NCBI RefSeq assembly: GCF_003063545.1 | Contig: NZ_NESD01000004.1 | Coordinates: forward strand, 62,001 to 126,000 | DNA length: 64,000 bases | Source of the DNA: Limnohabitans sp. Jir61 | Lineage (GTDB): Bacteria > Pseudomonadota > Gammaproteobacteria > Burkholderiales > Burkholderiaceae_C | Direction of reading: 5' to 3' | Shown here: positions 45,780-56,284 of the stretch, in pieces | Layout: every line of letters starts with the position of its first letter | How positions within the stretch are numbered: position 1 is the first letter of the stretch | Position numbers and translations under genes: made by a program | Notes under the pieces: generated by a model | What the model was told of the DNA's origin: nothing | Seen by the model: the letters and a program-made list of their open reading frames with translations, nothing else | The model's database searches: none

Positions 45780-46631
45780 ATGCCCGAACTGTTTGGCTCT
45801 GACGCCTACTCCCCCAAAGAAATTGCTCTCAAAGTCGAAACTGTGGGCGTGGCCAAAGCGCACATGGCCACCCTGCCCTTAGTCATGCTTGGCTTGTTGG
45901 CGGGCACATTCATCGGTTTGGGTGGGTTGTTCTTTGTCATCGTCAAGTCTGATGCCAGTTTGAGCTTTGCCGTCAGTCAGCTCTTGGGCGGCTTTGTATT
46001 TTGCTTAGGTCTAATTTTGGTGATCATTGCTGGAGCAGAGCTCTTCACGGGCAACAACCTGCTGGCCATGGCTTGGGCCGATAGGCAAATCACCACACGC
46101 GAAGTGTTGCGCAACTGGTTGTGGGTGTGCGCGGCCAACTTTGTGGGTACCACGGGCCTTGCACTCTTGGTGTACTTGAGCGGTCACACCCACGCCAATG
46201 GTGGTGCAATTGGTGCCACGGTATTGAAAATTGCTCTGAACAAACAAAACTTGGTGTGGCACGAAGCGTTTTTCAGAGGCGTGCTATGCAATGTATTGGT
46301 ATGCATGGCTGTGTGGATGGCCATGGCGGGTCGCAGTGTGATGGACAAGGTAATTGCCATCGTCTTCCCCATCACCGCCTTTGTGGCGGCGGGGTTTGAG
46401 CACAGCATTGCCAATATGTATTTCATGCAGCTTGCGCTGATCATTCAATACTTCGAACCTGCGACAGCGGGTAACGCTCTGACTGTGGCCGGCATGTTTG
46501 GCAACTTGGTGCCCGTGATTTTGGGCAACCTGGTGGGCGGCAGCGTGTTTGTGGGCTTGACCTACCACCTCATCTACCGCGTGGCGGCTGCAGCGCAGCC
46601 CACTACAACGCCGCTGATCGAAAAGAATTAA
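45780..46631 (+). CDS. Formate/nitrite transporter family protein
   Basis: 283 residues with six helices, two of them the broken helices typical of FNT channels. The motif GLLAGTFIGLGGLFFVIVKSD is characteristic, and GAELFTGNNLLAMAWADRQIT is the second signature. It would move formate, nitrite or a related small anion across the inner membrane. Whether it is FocA or NirC type cannot be told, and no pfl or nir gene is adjacent. Its stop overlaps the convergent DsbA-like gene by four bases. Confidence 0.92.
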   Translation: MPELFGSDAYSPKEIALKVETVGVAKAHMATLPLVMLGLLAGTFIGLGGLFFVIVKSDASLSFAVSQLLGGFVFCLGLILVIIAGAELFTGNNLLAMAWADRQITTREVLRNWLWVCAANFVGTTGLALLVYLSGHTHANGGAIGATVLKIALNKQNLVWHEAFFRGVLCNVLVCMAVWMAMAGRSVMDKVIAIVFPITAFVAAGFEHSIANMYFMQLALIIQYFEPATAGNALTVAGMFGNLVPVILGNLVGGSVFVGLTYHLIYRVAAAAQPTTTPLIEKN

Positions 46632-47281
46632 TCGTCGGTGGCTGCGTTCATCGCTTCTTCCATGCCTTGCAGCAGGGTTTCGGCCTCATGCGCGCCTGAC
46701 AGTCCCACTTGACGGTTGAAGATGAAAAACGGCACACCCGTGATGCCCATTTCACGTGCGGCCTTGTCACTATCTATGGTTTGGCTGTGCAGGGCTGAAT
46801 TTTGCAAATGTGCCTCAGCCACTGCACGGTCCATGCCGGCGGACTCGGCAATGTCCATCAAGACAGACGCCTCGGTCAAATCCTTGCCTTCTAAAAAGTA
46901 GGCCTTGAAAAAGGCTTCCACCATGGCGTCTTGTTGCATGCCAGGCTCAGACACCGCTATCAGGCTGTGCGCCACGACGGTGTTGGGTTGGCGGCTGATT
47001 TTGTCAAAAGCGAATGGAATACCCACCTCTTTGCCGACGCCAGCCACCCGATCGTAAATTGCGGTAGCTTCGTCACCAAACTTGTTTGACACATAGTCCG
47101 CGCGTGCCATACCTTCGGGCGCCATGTCTGGGTTGAGCTGAAAGGTGTGCCAGTGCACCTCTGGGTCGACATCTGGGTGCTGAATTGATAAAAGTGCCAA
47201 AGCACGCTCTAAACGCCTTTTGCCGATATAGCACCAGGGACAGACAACATCCGAAACAACATCAATGGTGAGAGTTTTCAT
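46628..47281 (-). CDS. DsbA family oxidoreductase (FrnE-like)
   Basis: 217 residues from the ATG at 47281; the open frame runs far upstream, through the trxA start region. [21 protein letters not shown] places a CPWC active site in a thioredoxin fold near the N-terminus. The helical insert and the later [19 protein letters not shown] cis-Pro loop follow, typical of FrnE/HCCA isomerase-like proteins. No signal peptide, so it is cytosolic. Role probably in thiol redox stress; divergent from thioredoxin gene. Confidence 0.9.
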   Translation of the reverse strand: MKTLTIDVVSDVVCPWCYIGKRRLERALALLSIQHPDVDPEVHWHTFQLNPDMAPEGMARADYVSNKFGDEATAIYDRVAGVGKEVGIPFAFDKISRQPNTVVAHSLIAVSEPGMQQDAMVEAFFKAYFLEGKDLTEASVLMDIAESAGMDRAVAEAHLQNSALHSQTIDSDKAAREMGITGVPFFIFNRQVGLSGAHEAETLLQGMEEAMNAATDD

Positions 47282-47351
47282 GGGGGTACTTGGTTTCTGC
47301 CACAATGCCCCAACTGTAGCTCTATCGCCAATTGAAAGAGGAAATAAAACC

Positions 47352-47684
47352 ATGGCCAGCGATTTGATCAAACACATCACCGACTCCAGCTTTGAAGCAG
47401 ACGTCTTGCAAGCGGACAAGCCCGTCTTGGTGGACTATTGGGCTGAGTGGTGCGGTCCTTGCAAAATGATTGCCCCCATCTTGGACGAAGTGGCCACAGC
47501 CTACGAAGGCAAGCTGCAAATCGCCAAAATGAATGTGGACGAAAACCGCGACATCCCAGGTAAATTGGGCATTCGTGGCATTCCTACCCTGATGGTGTTC
47601 AAAGGCGGCCAATTGGCAGCCACCAAAGTGGGCGCCATGAGCAAAGCCCAACTGACCGACTTCATCAACCAGCAACTGGCCTAA
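47352..47684 (+). CDS. trxA: Thioredoxin 1
   Basis: 110 residues from the ATG at 47352, with GAGGAA upstream. It has the redox site WCGPC and the cis-Pro in GIPTLMVF. It is the general cytosolic protein disulfide reductant, reduced by TrxB. It lies between a DsbA-like gene and rho; trxA upstream of rho is conserved across proteobacteria. A terminator follows. Confidence 0.97.
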   Translation: MASDLIKHITDSSFEADVLQADKPVLVDYWAEWCGPCKMIAPILDEVATAYEGKLQIAKMNVDENRDIPGKLGIRGIPTLMVFKGGQLAATKVGAMSKAQLTDFINQQLA

Positions 47685-47709
47685 TTCAGCGCCAAACGCC
47701 TAGTTCTAG

Positions 47710-47744
47710 AAAGCCCGCAGATTCTTCAGTCTGCGGGCTTTTTT
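47710..47744 (+). terminator. trxA terminator
   Basis: AAAGCCCGCAGA...TCTGCGGGCTTTTTT, a strong GC stem with a T6 tail. Rho must therefore have its own promoter in the 147-base leader that follows (CATAAT at about 47750 is a possible -10). Confidence 0.9.
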
Positions 47745-47891
47745 CCTGCCATAATCCGTTTCGAATTCACCTTGCGGCCCATGAGGCTACTCGGCTCCCC
47801 ATCAGGGCTTGAATTCCGGTCCAGAGGTATTTCTCTCCTCGCTCCGACCCTCCCCCCAATTTTTTAACGAACTCCCCTCTGGAGTCCCAAG

Positions 47892-49154
47892 ATGCATCTG
47901 AACGAACTCAAGGCACTGCACGTGTCTGAAGTGCTGAAACAAGCCGAAGCCCTCGAAATCGAAAACACCGGCCGCATGCGCAAGCAAGAGCTGATGTTTG
48001 CCATCATCAAAAAACGCGCTAAAGCAGGTGAACAGGTGTTTGCCGACGGTGTGCTCGAAATCTTGCCCGACGGCTTTGGCTTCTTGCGTAGCCCCGACAC
48101 CAGCTACACCGCCTCGACAGACGACATTTACATCAGCCCCAGCCAAGTGCGCCGCTTTAACCTGCACACCGGCGACATGATCGAAGGCGAAGTGCGCATC
48201 CCCAAAGATGGCGAGCGTTACTTTGCATTGACCAAGCTCGACAAGGTCAACGACGACCTGCCTGAGAACAACAAGCACAAGGTCATGTTCGAGAACTTGA
48301 CCCCCCTGTTCCCCCGCGAACAGATGAAGTTGGAACGCGACATCAAAGGTGAAGAAAACATCACCGGCCGCATCATCGACATCATTGCGCCCATCGGCAA
48401 AGGCCAACGCGCCTTGGTCGTCGCCCCGCCCAAGAGCGGTAAGACCGTGATGATGCAGCACATCGCTCACGCGATTTCGGCCAACTACCCTGACGCACAC
48501 ATGATGGTGTTGCTCGTCGATGAGCGCCCTGAAGAAGTGACAGAAATGCAGCGCTCGGTCAAAGCCGAAGTGATTGCGTCTACCTTTGACGAACCCGCCG
48601 CACGCCACGTGCACGTGGCCGAAATGGTGATCGAACGCGCCAAGCGTTTGGTCGAACTGAAAAAAGATGTGGTCATCTTGCTTGACTCCATCACCCGCCT
48701 CGCCCGCGCATACAACAACGTGGTTCCCTCATCCGGCAAAGTGTTGTCAGGTGGTGTGGACTCCAACGCCTTGCAGCGCCCCAAGCGCTTCTTTGGTGCA
48801 GCCCGCAAAGTGGAAGAAGGCGGCTCACTCACCATCATCGCCACCGCCTTGGTCGACACCGGCAGCCGCATGGACGAAGTGATTTTTGAAGAATTCAAAG
48901 GCACAGGTAACTGCGAAATTCACCTTGACCGCCGCTTATACGAAAAGCGCGTGTTCCCAGCCATTCAACTCAATCGCAGCGGCACACGCCGCGAAGAACT
49001 GTTGCTGCCACCCGAGATCTTGTCAAAGACCCGCATCCTGCGCCAGTTCATGTACAACATGGACGAAATCGAATCCATGGAAATGGTTTTGAAGAGCATG
49101 AAGGCGACAAAATCCAACGTCGAGTTCTTCGACATGATGCGTCGCGGCGGTTAA
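47892..49154 (+). CDS. rho: Transcription termination factor Rho
   Basis: 420 residues, the usual size. N-terminal helical domain ([15 protein letters not shown]) and cold-shock-like RNA-binding domain (about 48-125, with [12 protein letters not shown]) precede the RecA-like ATPase: P-loop [21 protein letters not shown], and the Q loop and R loop. The 5' leader from the trxA terminator is long (147 bases) and C/T-rich, as expected for a rut-like site that could let Rho limit its own expression. GGAG precedes the ATG. Confidence 0.97.
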   Translation: MHLNELKALHVSEVLKQAEALEIENTGRMRKQELMFAIIKKRAKAGEQVFADGVLEILPDGFGFLRSPDTSYTASTDDIYISPSQVRRFNLHTGDMIEGEVRIPKDGERYFALTKLDKVNDDLPENNKHKVMFENLTPLFPREQMKLERDIKGEENITGRIIDIIAPIGKGQRALVVAPPKSGKTVMMQHIAHAISANYPDAHMMVLLVDERPEEVTEMQRSVKAEVIASTFDEPAARHVHVAEMVIERAKRLVELKKDVVILLDSITRLARAYNNVVPSSGKVLSGGVDSNALQRPKRFFGAARKVEEGGSLTIIATALVDTGSRMDEVIFEEFKGTGNCEIHLDRRLYEKRVFPAIQLNRSGTRREELLLPPEILSKTRILRQFMYNMDEIESMEMVLKSMKATKSNVEFFDMMRRGG

Positions 49155-49176
49155 CACCTATCTGCGCTACAAAGAC

Positions 49177-49210
49177 AAAGGGCGTATGCGGTTTTCGCAT
49201 ACGCCCTTTT
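49177..49210. terminator. Terminator after rho, shared with caspase-like gene
   Basis: AAAGGGCGTATGCG-GTTTT-CGCATACGCCCTTT, fourteen-pair stem. It sits between the rho stop and the stop of the convergent caspase-family gene. Confidence 0.92.
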
Positions 49211-49222
49211 ATTTTGGAGCTC

Positions 49223-51097
49223 TTAGTTTTGCGTTTTTTTAGTCAGTTCTCGAAGGGTAATATTTTTAGGCCCTGACCGAAAAATAGCTTCCTCTCTAAA
49301 CTTGACAGCAGGACCCATGCTAGGGTCAAACCACAAGTAATTGATTCGTCTCAAACCTGATTGATAAATAAATTCCAACTTAATTTGAAACGTATCAAAA
49401 GTACCCGCAGGCACTGTCACCGCTTCTTTAGAAATGACCTTACCTTCCATTTCTACCCAACTCACCACCTTAGTTTTTTCATCAGTGAAAGTTGAACGTA
49501 ACGCCCACTTCTTACCAACTTGAACGATACCTGCAGGCATAGCAATATATGGCGGGTCATATGAACCCCATCCATCACTCCCGATCGATCCATCATGCAT
49601 AGCCCTTGTTGTCCACCCAGTGCGCCAACTCACTGATGCGGCAACATCTGCGCCTTCATCATCAACTTTGTTTACGCGATAAATCCACCAACCTTTTTCG
49701 ATGTCTGTATATCCATCTTTAACGACAAACTCGTATTGCTCACCTGACACATAGCGTCGAGTGAAATAAGTTTGTGTCATACCTTGTTTATCTGCCTGTG
49801 GCTTAATTTGAGCTTTATCCAGACGTTCTAATTTCGCAGTAGCTAGCTCACTCACAAGACCGTTTGGGTATTTATTCAAGAATGCATAAAGTTCTTCTTT
49901 GTTGCTACTGTTTTTAATTTTGTCCCATTCAGCCTTCTCTTGTGCAAACTGAATTTCTTTAGCTTCTTCGCGTGACAATTTATTACGACGCGCCTCCTCT
50001 GATGCTTGAGCCTTCGCAAGCTCCAAATCTCTAACTCTTTCACTTTCTTCCGCCTTGGCCTTTTCCAAGGCCTGTGCAGCCAATCGAGCTTTTTGCCGTT
50101 CCAGTTCTGCAGCTAATAGCAACTGCCGCTCACGCTCTTTAGCTTCTGCCTCTGCCTTTTGTCTTGCGCTGACCTCTTGTATTTTTTGAGCTTCAACTAA
50201 TTTGATTTTCTCTAAGGCTTGCTGCTCTGCAATTTTCTTTTCACGCTGAATCGCAGCTTCAGCCTCTAACTTCAGTTTGATTTCACGCTCTTTGGCCTGC
50301 TGCGCTTCTTTGATCAAGTCATCAGGATTAAAGGTGTGCTTGACGCCATCGTTAAACGCAAAGTCATCTTCCAAACTACTGGAATCCCACGGAATTTGCC
50401 GACCTTGGCTCTTTTGACGAACCTGCAAACGCACTCGCTTGAATACGTCCTCAATCCGAGCGGGCTTTTGCAACTCCTTCAGCAAATACTGTGTGAAGAG
50501 TCCATTACCTGAACTCTCGTCTCCATCTTCTGCAACGTTTCCAGGAGATGTTGCAAATGCTAAATAAGTACCTGGTGGTGCATCCAGCTGAGCCAGCCCT
50601 TTGCCGCTTGCCTTACCAGCGAAAGGATTGTCACGACATGCATCCAACACAATGATGTTCATTCGCGTTGCTGATTTTTTAAATGTTTCAATAACATTCT
50701 CGATATCAATGGTCTGCTTTGGTACATCGCTGGCCTGATTCAACTTTGCATCCACAGGAACCATGTAGTTATGCCAATCTAGTTGTAATCCATGCCCAGC
50801 GTAATAAAGCATCCCAACAGCCTGTTTACCTTTAAGCAAACTTTGCATTTGATCAATTGCTTTACCCATTTGATCTTTGCTGCCATCCAATACCTCAACC
50901 ACATTGAAACCTAATTTACGTAACACCAAGGCCATCGATTTGGCATCGTTCATTGAATTCCCTAGCGCCGGAACGTTTTTATAAGCTGCATTCCCAATTA
51001 CTAAAGCTACTCTAATGTCTAAAGGGGCTTGCGCAATCGTGCTGAATGAAACACAGGCCGCTGCAAAGGCAATGATTTTAAATTTGGCAATATTCAT
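49223..51097 (-). CDS. Caspase family (metacaspase-like) exported protein
   Basis: 624 residues from the ATG at 51097. A signal peptide (about 1-24, ending IAQA) is followed by a peptidase C14 domain with the His/Cys pair intact: His102 in YYAGHG and Cys154 in LDACRDNPF. Residues about 265-400 are a long Glu/Lys/Ala-rich coiled coil. A short helical repeat (LYAFLNKYPNGLVSELATAKLERL) and a C-terminal beta-rich domain of about 190 residues follow. The C-terminal domain has many Trp/Tyr and no family I recognise. It should be a periplasmic cysteine peptidase with a scaffold. Target unknown. Confidence 0.88.
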   Translation of the reverse strand: MNIAKFKIIAFAAACVSFSTIAQAPLDIRVALVIGNAAYKNVPALGNSMNDAKSMALVLRKLGFNVVEVLDGSKDQMGKAIDQMQSLLKGKQAVGMLYYAGHGLQLDWHNYMVPVDAKLNQASDVPKQTIDIENVIETFKKSATRMNIIVLDACRDNPFAGKASGKGLAQLDAPPGTYLAFATSPGNVAEDGDESSGNGLFTQYLLKELQKPARIEDVFKRVRLQVRQKSQGRQIPWDSSSLEDDFAFNDGVKHTFNPDDLIKEAQQAKEREIKLKLEAEAAIQREKKIAEQQALEKIKLVEAQKIQEVSARQKAEAEAKERERQLLLAAELERQKARLAAQALEKAKAEESERVRDLELAKAQASEEARRNKLSREEAKEIQFAQEKAEWDKIKNSSNKEELYAFLNKYPNGLVSELATAKLERLDKAQIKPQADKQGMTQTYFTRRYVSGEQYEFVVKDGYTDIEKGWWIYRVNKVDDEGADVAASVSWRTGWTTRAMHDGSIGSDGWGSYDPPYIAMPAGIVQVGKKWALRSTFTDEKTKVVSWVEMEGKVISKEAVTVPAGTFDTFQIKLEFIYQSGLRRINYLWFDPSMGPAVKFREEAIFRSGPKNITLRELTKKTQN

Positions 51098-51181
51098 TAT
51101 TAAATGATAAATCACAAAGAAAAATCCCCAACCAGCAAACCAATTGGGGACATCAAATCTAGGAGAAGAAAACTACGTTTG

Positions 51182-52135
51182 TCAATTCGGCACCAAAAAC
51201 TCCCGACTGATGCTCGCGCCAATCTCATTCACACGGTCCAAGAACTGTGTGAGGTAGGCGTGTAAGCCATTGGCCAAAATTTCTTCAATGCGGCTAAACT
51301 CCATTTCGGCGCACAGCTTGCCCGCCCGGCGATAGCTCTCTAACGAGCGGTCGTCCGACACCATCGAGATGTTGTTCACCACTTCGTTCAAGCACGCATG
51401 GAGCGAACGCGGCATATCGGCACGAAGGATGAGCAACTCGGCCACGCGCTCGGGGTGAATCACATCACGATAGACCTTGCGGTAAATCTCAAAGCCAGAC
51501 ACGCTGCGCAAAATCGCGCTCCAGTGGTAGAAGTCGTGTTGCTGCGTTTTCTCGCTGCCATCGGCAAACAAGTCGCCATGCACGGCATGGAACTTCACAT
51601 CCACCAAGCGTGCGGTGTTGTCGGCGCGCTCTAGGAACGTGCCCAAGCGCATGAAGTGCAAGGCTTCGTCCATCAACATGGTGCCCACGGTCACGCCGCG
51701 TGAGAGGTGTGAGCGGAATTTGACCCATTCAAAAAACTCACCGGGGTCGCTCTCGAGCAAACCACTCTTGAGCAAACGGTTCAACTCCAACCACGTTTGG
51801 TTTTGCGTTTCCCACACTTCAGTGGTGAGGCTACCGCGCACAGCACGTGCGTTCTCACGCGCAGCGCGCAGGCACGAGATGATGGAAGACGGGTTGCTTT
51901 CGTCTTTGACCATGAACTCCATCACGCGTTGTGGCGTGATGTCACCGTGGCGCGCTTGATAGGCAGGCAACAACTCGCTGATGGACAGCAAGCCTTCCCA
52001 GCCAAGCAGCGCCACTTCGGCAGACTGTGGCAGCAAAGAGGTTTGGTAGTTCACGTCCAGCAGGCGTGCGGTGTTCTCGGCCCGCTCGGTATAGCGAGAC
52101 ATCCAAAACAGGTGGTCAGCGGTACGGCTCAGCAT
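51182..52135 (-). CDS. Alpha-E domain protein (DUF403)
   Basis: 317 residues. MLSRTADHLFWMSRYTERAENTARLLDV is the hallmark start, and later segments such as DEALHFMRLGTFLERADNTARLVDVKFH repeat the pattern, giving a mostly helical protein. It follows the ATP-grasp gene at two bases, and the same two domains are fused in the gene at 60409. In bioinformatic surveys of amidoligases this pair is predicted to make or modify a peptide, together with transglutaminase-like proteins. Biochemistry is unknown. Confidence 0.92.
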   Translation of the reverse strand: MLSRTADHLFWMSRYTERAENTARLLDVNYQTSLLPQSAEVALLGWEGLLSISELLPAYQARHGDITPQRVMEFMVKDESNPSSIISCLRAARENARAVRGSLTTEVWETQNQTWLELNRLLKSGLLESDPGEFFEWVKFRSHLSRGVTVGTMLMDEALHFMRLGTFLERADNTARLVDVKFHAVHGDLFADGSEKTQQHDFYHWSAILRSVSGFEIYRKVYRDVIHPERVAELLILRADMPRSLHACLNEVVNNISMVSDDRSLESYRRAGKLCAEMEFSRIEEILANGLHAYLTQFLDRVNEIGASISREFLVPN

Positions 52136-52137
52136 TG

Positions 52138-53583
52138 TTAAACCTCAAGAATCCATGTGTCTTTGGTGCCGCCGCCTTGGGACGAGTTCACCACCAGTGA
52201 GCCTTCTTTTAGCGCCACGCGGGTCAAGCCGCCGGGCACCATTTGCACGGTCTTGCCGCTCAACACGAAGGGGCGCAAATCAATGTGACGTGGCGCAACG
52301 CCACTCTCCACATAAGTGGGGCAGCTCGATAAGCTCAGCGTGGGCTGCGAAATATAGCCATCAGGCTTGGCCAGCAACACTTGACGGAACTCTTCAATCT
52401 CAGCCTTGGTCGCCGCAGGCCCGACCAACATGCCGTAGCCGCCAGCGCCGTGCACTTCCTTCACCACCAGCTCGCTCAAATGCGCCAGCGTGTAGTCGAG
52501 ATCTTCTTTCTTGCGGCATTGAAATGTAGGCACGTTATTCAAGATGGGCTTTTCGCCCAAATAGAACTCAATCATTTGCGGCACATAGGGGTAGATGGAT
52601 TTGTCATCGGCAATGCCTGTGCCCACCGCGTTGCAAATGTTCACATGGCCTGCCTTGTAAACATCCATCAAACCGGCGCAGCCCAACGTCGATGTGGCGC
52701 GGAACACACTAGGGTCTAAGAAGTCATCATCCACACGGCGGTAAATCACGTCCACGCGTTTAGGCCCGCGTGTGGTGCGCATGTAAACAAAGCCGTCTTT
52801 CACAAACAGGTCTTGGCCTTCGACCAATTCCACACCCATTTGCTGCGCCAAGAACGCATGCTCAAAGTAGGCGCTGTTGTACATGCCGGGTGTCAGCACT
52901 ACCACGGTCGGGTCGTCGGTAGTGGATGGGCTGCTGGCACGCAAAGTCTCTAGCAACAAGTCGGGGTAATGCGCCACAGGGGCCACGCGGTGTTGGCTGA
53001 ACAACTCGGGGAAGAGTCGCATCATCATCTTGCGGTCTTCCAACATGTAGCTCACGCCGCTGGGCACGCGCAAGTTGTCTTCCAGCACGTAGTACTCGCC
53101 GTTGCCTTGTGCATCGGGCGCACGCACGATGTCGATGCCGCTGATTTGCGAATACACCTTGTGCGGCACATCGACCCAACGCATCTCAGGGCGGTACTGC
53201 GCGTTGTTCAAAATCTGTTCGCTGGGGATGATGCCGGCTTGGAGAATGCCTTGCTCGTGATACACGTCGTGAATGAACATGTTGAGCGCATTCACGCGCT
53301 GCACCAAGCCCTTTTGCATGCTCGTCCACTCGTGGGCGGGGATGATGCGAGGGATCAAATCAAAAGGAATGAGTCGCTCGGTGCCTGCACCGTCTTCGTC
53401 TTTATCGCCGTACACCGCAAAGGTGATGCCGACGCGACGGAAAATCATCTCGGCTTCTTCGCGTCTGTCGCGCATGGTCTGCGGATCTTGGCGCTTGAGC
53501 CAATCCAAGTAGTTCCGGTAGTGGGGGCGCACCGCACTGTCCACAAACGGCAGCTGGGCGTACATTTCATCAAACTTGTGCAT
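52138..53583 (-). CDS. Circularly permuted ATP-grasp protein (DUF404/DUF407)
   Basis: 481 residues, the usual size of the stand-alone type. The N-terminal RNYLDWLKRQDPQTM and FIHDVYHEQGIL segments, YYVLEDNLRVPSGVSYMLEDR and GGYGMLVGPAATKAE are typical of the permuted ATP-grasp family that is predicted to form amide bonds using ATP. The first half binds substrate and the glycine-rich motif near residue 410 is probably the nucleotide loop. It is transcribed with the alpha-E gene. A paralogue lies 7 kb away as part of a fused protein. Confidence 0.92.
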   Translation of the reverse strand: MHKFDEMYAQLPFVDSAVRPHYRNYLDWLKRQDPQTMRDRREEAEMIFRRVGITFAVYGDKDEDGAGTERLIPFDLIPRIIPAHEWTSMQKGLVQRVNALNMFIHDVYHEQGILQAGIIPSEQILNNAQYRPEMRWVDVPHKVYSQISGIDIVRAPDAQGNGEYYVLEDNLRVPSGVSYMLEDRKMMMRLFPELFSQHRVAPVAHYPDLLLETLRASSPSTTDDPTVVVLTPGMYNSAYFEHAFLAQQMGVELVEGQDLFVKDGFVYMRTTRGPKRVDVIYRRVDDDFLDPSVFRATSTLGCAGLMDVYKAGHVNICNAVGTGIADDKSIYPYVPQMIEFYLGEKPILNNVPTFQCRKKEDLDYTLAHLSELVVKEVHGAGGYGMLVGPAATKAEIEEFRQVLLAKPDGYISQPTLSLSSCPTYVESGVAPRHIDLRPFVLSGKTVQMVPGGLTRVALKEGSLVVNSSQGGGTKDTWILEV

Positions 53584-53627
53584 CTTAGGAACTCCTGGTA
53601 CTTCTTACGCAAATTGAGTGCCAGCTC

Positions 53628-56217
53628 TCAGAATACGTGTTGCCAGTATCGTTGTCTTTGATTTCGCTCACACTGCACCAACTTGGGTTGCTCGCTGCGC
53701 CATGACGATGCACCACAACGAGGCGTCTGCACCACAAGCACCCCTAAATCGCTGTAGCGCAGCATTACATCGGGCTTTGGGTGACCAAATCGGTTGCGGT
53801 AGCCCGCTTGCACGATGGCCACTCTAGGCTGCACTGCATCCAGAAAGGCTTGTGTAGACGAAGTGGCGCTGCCGTGATGGGGCACCAGCAGCCAATCGGC
53901 TTGCAGGGCTTGGCCACTTTGCAGCAACTCTTGTTCTTGGGCGGCTTCGATGTCACCGGCCAGCAGCGCAGATGTATCGGCTGCCGTCACGCGCAACACA
54001 CAACTCAGCGCATTGGGTTTGAGCTTGCGCTCGTAGTCACTTGCACTTGGATGCAGCATTTCAAACCGCACACCATCCCACACCCACGATTGCCCACGTT
54101 CGCAGCGCTGCATCGCGCCCAACTGTTGCAGCGGGTGTTCAGTCGCAATCGACGTCAACACATCGGCTTGCGGCTGCATGGCCATCACCGCGGGTGCGCC
54201 GCCACTGAGGGTCGCTGTCTTGGTGGCTGATGACGATGCGGTCTAGCCGCTCGCCCCACGCACGCAGCAAGGGCACCAGCACGCGCTGGCCAGCATCGGT
54301 CTCGGCCGAGTAGCGCGGCCCTGTGTCGTACAGCAAGCTGTGCGTGGCGGTGCGCACCAACACGGCATGGCCCTGCCCCATATCGGCCGCCACCAATTCA
54401 AACGTGCCGTGTGCTGGGCGTGGTGTTTGCCAGCTGAGCACGGGCAGCACCAAGGCCACACCAAACCAACGCAGCCACATGGGCACGCGCATGGCCCACG
54501 TGCCCATACCCACCAACGCGACCGCCCCCACCCACAATGGCGCAGCGGGCGCAGACCATTGCGCCCACGATACACCCGCGCACGCTTTGAGCAGCCACAC
54601 CAACCACTGCAAAGCCTCTGCCGCCACGTTCCAAGCGAATGGCAACACCAGCCCCAACAAACACAGCGGCGTAACCACCAAGGTCACCCACGGCACGGCC
54701 AACAAGTTGGCAAACAAACCCACGACAGACACTTGGTGAAACAGCAGCAAGGTGAGCGGGGCCAAACACACACTCATCAACCACTGCTCGCGCCACATGT
54801 GCCGCGCAGACGCCCATGCATTTGCCAGCAAGCGCCCTCGCCTATTCGGCTGACTACTTTGCTCTGTCGTCGCGTCAAAAACATTCAGCGCATCAGAGTG
54901 AGCCGCCGTCTCCACAGGCGCATGCGAGCCCGAGGCAAACAACACACCCACTGCCACAAAGCTGAGCCAAAACCCTGCTTGCATCAGCGCCCACGGGTCT
55001 AGCGCAAGCACCACCGCGAACACGGTCAGCCACACCTGCATCAAGGGCCAACGCAAGCCATACACACGTAGCAGTGTGACCACGCCCAGCATCCACACCG
55101 TGCGCTGTGCGGGCACACCCCAGCCGGTGAACACCGCATACGCCAGCGCCACCATTGCGGCACAGGCACTAGCGGCAAGAGGTGCAGGCAGCCACAAGCT
55201 CCAAGGCTTGTCAGGCGACCACACATCGCTGCGCCGCCACAGCCAGCCCACACACAATGCCGCCAGCCACGCAAGGCCGGTAATGTGCAAGCCTGAAATG
55301 GCCATGAGGTGCGCCACGCCCGTGGCACGAAACACATCCCAATCCACACGCTCAATCGCCGCTTGGTCACCCACCAACAAGGCCGCCACAATGCCGGCCA
55401 CTGCGCGGTCTGCCACCCGCGCATCAATGGCGCTGCGCACACGCTGACGCAGCCGCTCCACCGGATGCGCCCAAGTGCTGCCTAGCCATTGAGGCGCTGC
55501 GTCTTTGGCCCCATTGCGTACATAGCCCGTGGCTTGCAAGTCCTGCTCCCACAGCCACAGCTCGTAATCAAAACCGTGTGGGTTGATGTGGCCGTGCGGT
55601 GCTTTCAGGCGTACGGCCAATTGCCAACGGTCGCCGGGGCGCAAGTCTGCGGGCGGCGCTTGCACTTTGTCATCGCTGCCATTCAATCGGTTGCCATACC
55701 AACCCAACAGCAACTGCGGCGGTAGCTGCACACGTGCACCATTGCCGTCGCGGGCCGACTCCACCTCGAAGCGAAACCGCGCACTGTCTTCCATGCGCTG
55801 CGGCAAGTTGGCCACGATGCCTACCACTTGCAAAGTGCGGCCTTCAAGCATTGGGTTCAAAGCGCTTTGCGCATAGTGGCTGGCGCGTGCGCCTGCTTGC
55901 GCAAAAGCCAACACACCCGATAACAAGCCCACCAATGCCAACCAAACAGCGGCTTGCACGCGTGCGCCAGCCGACGCATGCGAGAGCAAAGTTGAGGCAC
56001 TGCGAACCCAAGCGAAGCGCGAAATATCGATGCGCGTTGCGATATATCCCGACATCAGAGCAACCGCAGCTAAGCCCCAATACACCTCACCCGCCCACAA
56101 CTGCGCCTGCTGTAACTGCAAAGCCGTGCCCGCAATCCAGCCCAAGGCCAAAGGTGTGATGACAGAAAACATGGCCGCATGTTCGACCCAACCTTGCGGC
56201 ACGTGGGCGATGCCCAC
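53628..56217 (-). pseudogene. comEC: DNA uptake channel ComEC/Rec2, disrupted by a one-base insertion
   Basis: Two frames make one protein of about 862 residues. The first (54139-56217, 692 residues, GTG start; ATG at 56172 is alternative) has the competence membrane domain (helices and DQAAIERVDWDVFRATGVAHLMAISGLHI) and the start of the metallo-beta-lactamase domain, ending in SHQDSD. The second (53628-54188, 186 residues) continues at SGGAPAVMAMQPQADV through LLAGDIEAAQEQELL and LVPHHGS. Four bases CCTC at 54207-54210 occupy the place where three would encode the His of HxDxDHxGG, so the frame is broken at the nuclease motif. It could be a pseudogene, a sequencing error, or a recoding event. 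Confidence 0.85.
54207..54210 (-). other. Frameshift point in comEC
   Basis: GAC-CCTC-AGT on the minus strand; the expected sequence is GAC-CAC/CAT-AGT for Asp-His-Ser. One base too many. Confidence 0.75.
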
Positions 56218-56229
56218 TCACAAGTTAAA

Positions 56230-56255
56230 AAGCCCCGACCGTTCGGCAGGGGCTT
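56230..56255 (-). terminator. Terminator of the adhesin-E-like gene
   Basis: AAGCCCC...GGGGCTT with an inner CCGAACGG loop, then TTTTTAACTT on the minus strand. It lies between the small secreted gene and comEC, so comEC needs its own promoter. Confidence 0.8.
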
Positions 56256-56284
56256 GATACATCCAAGGGGTTGTCAGCTAGGGT

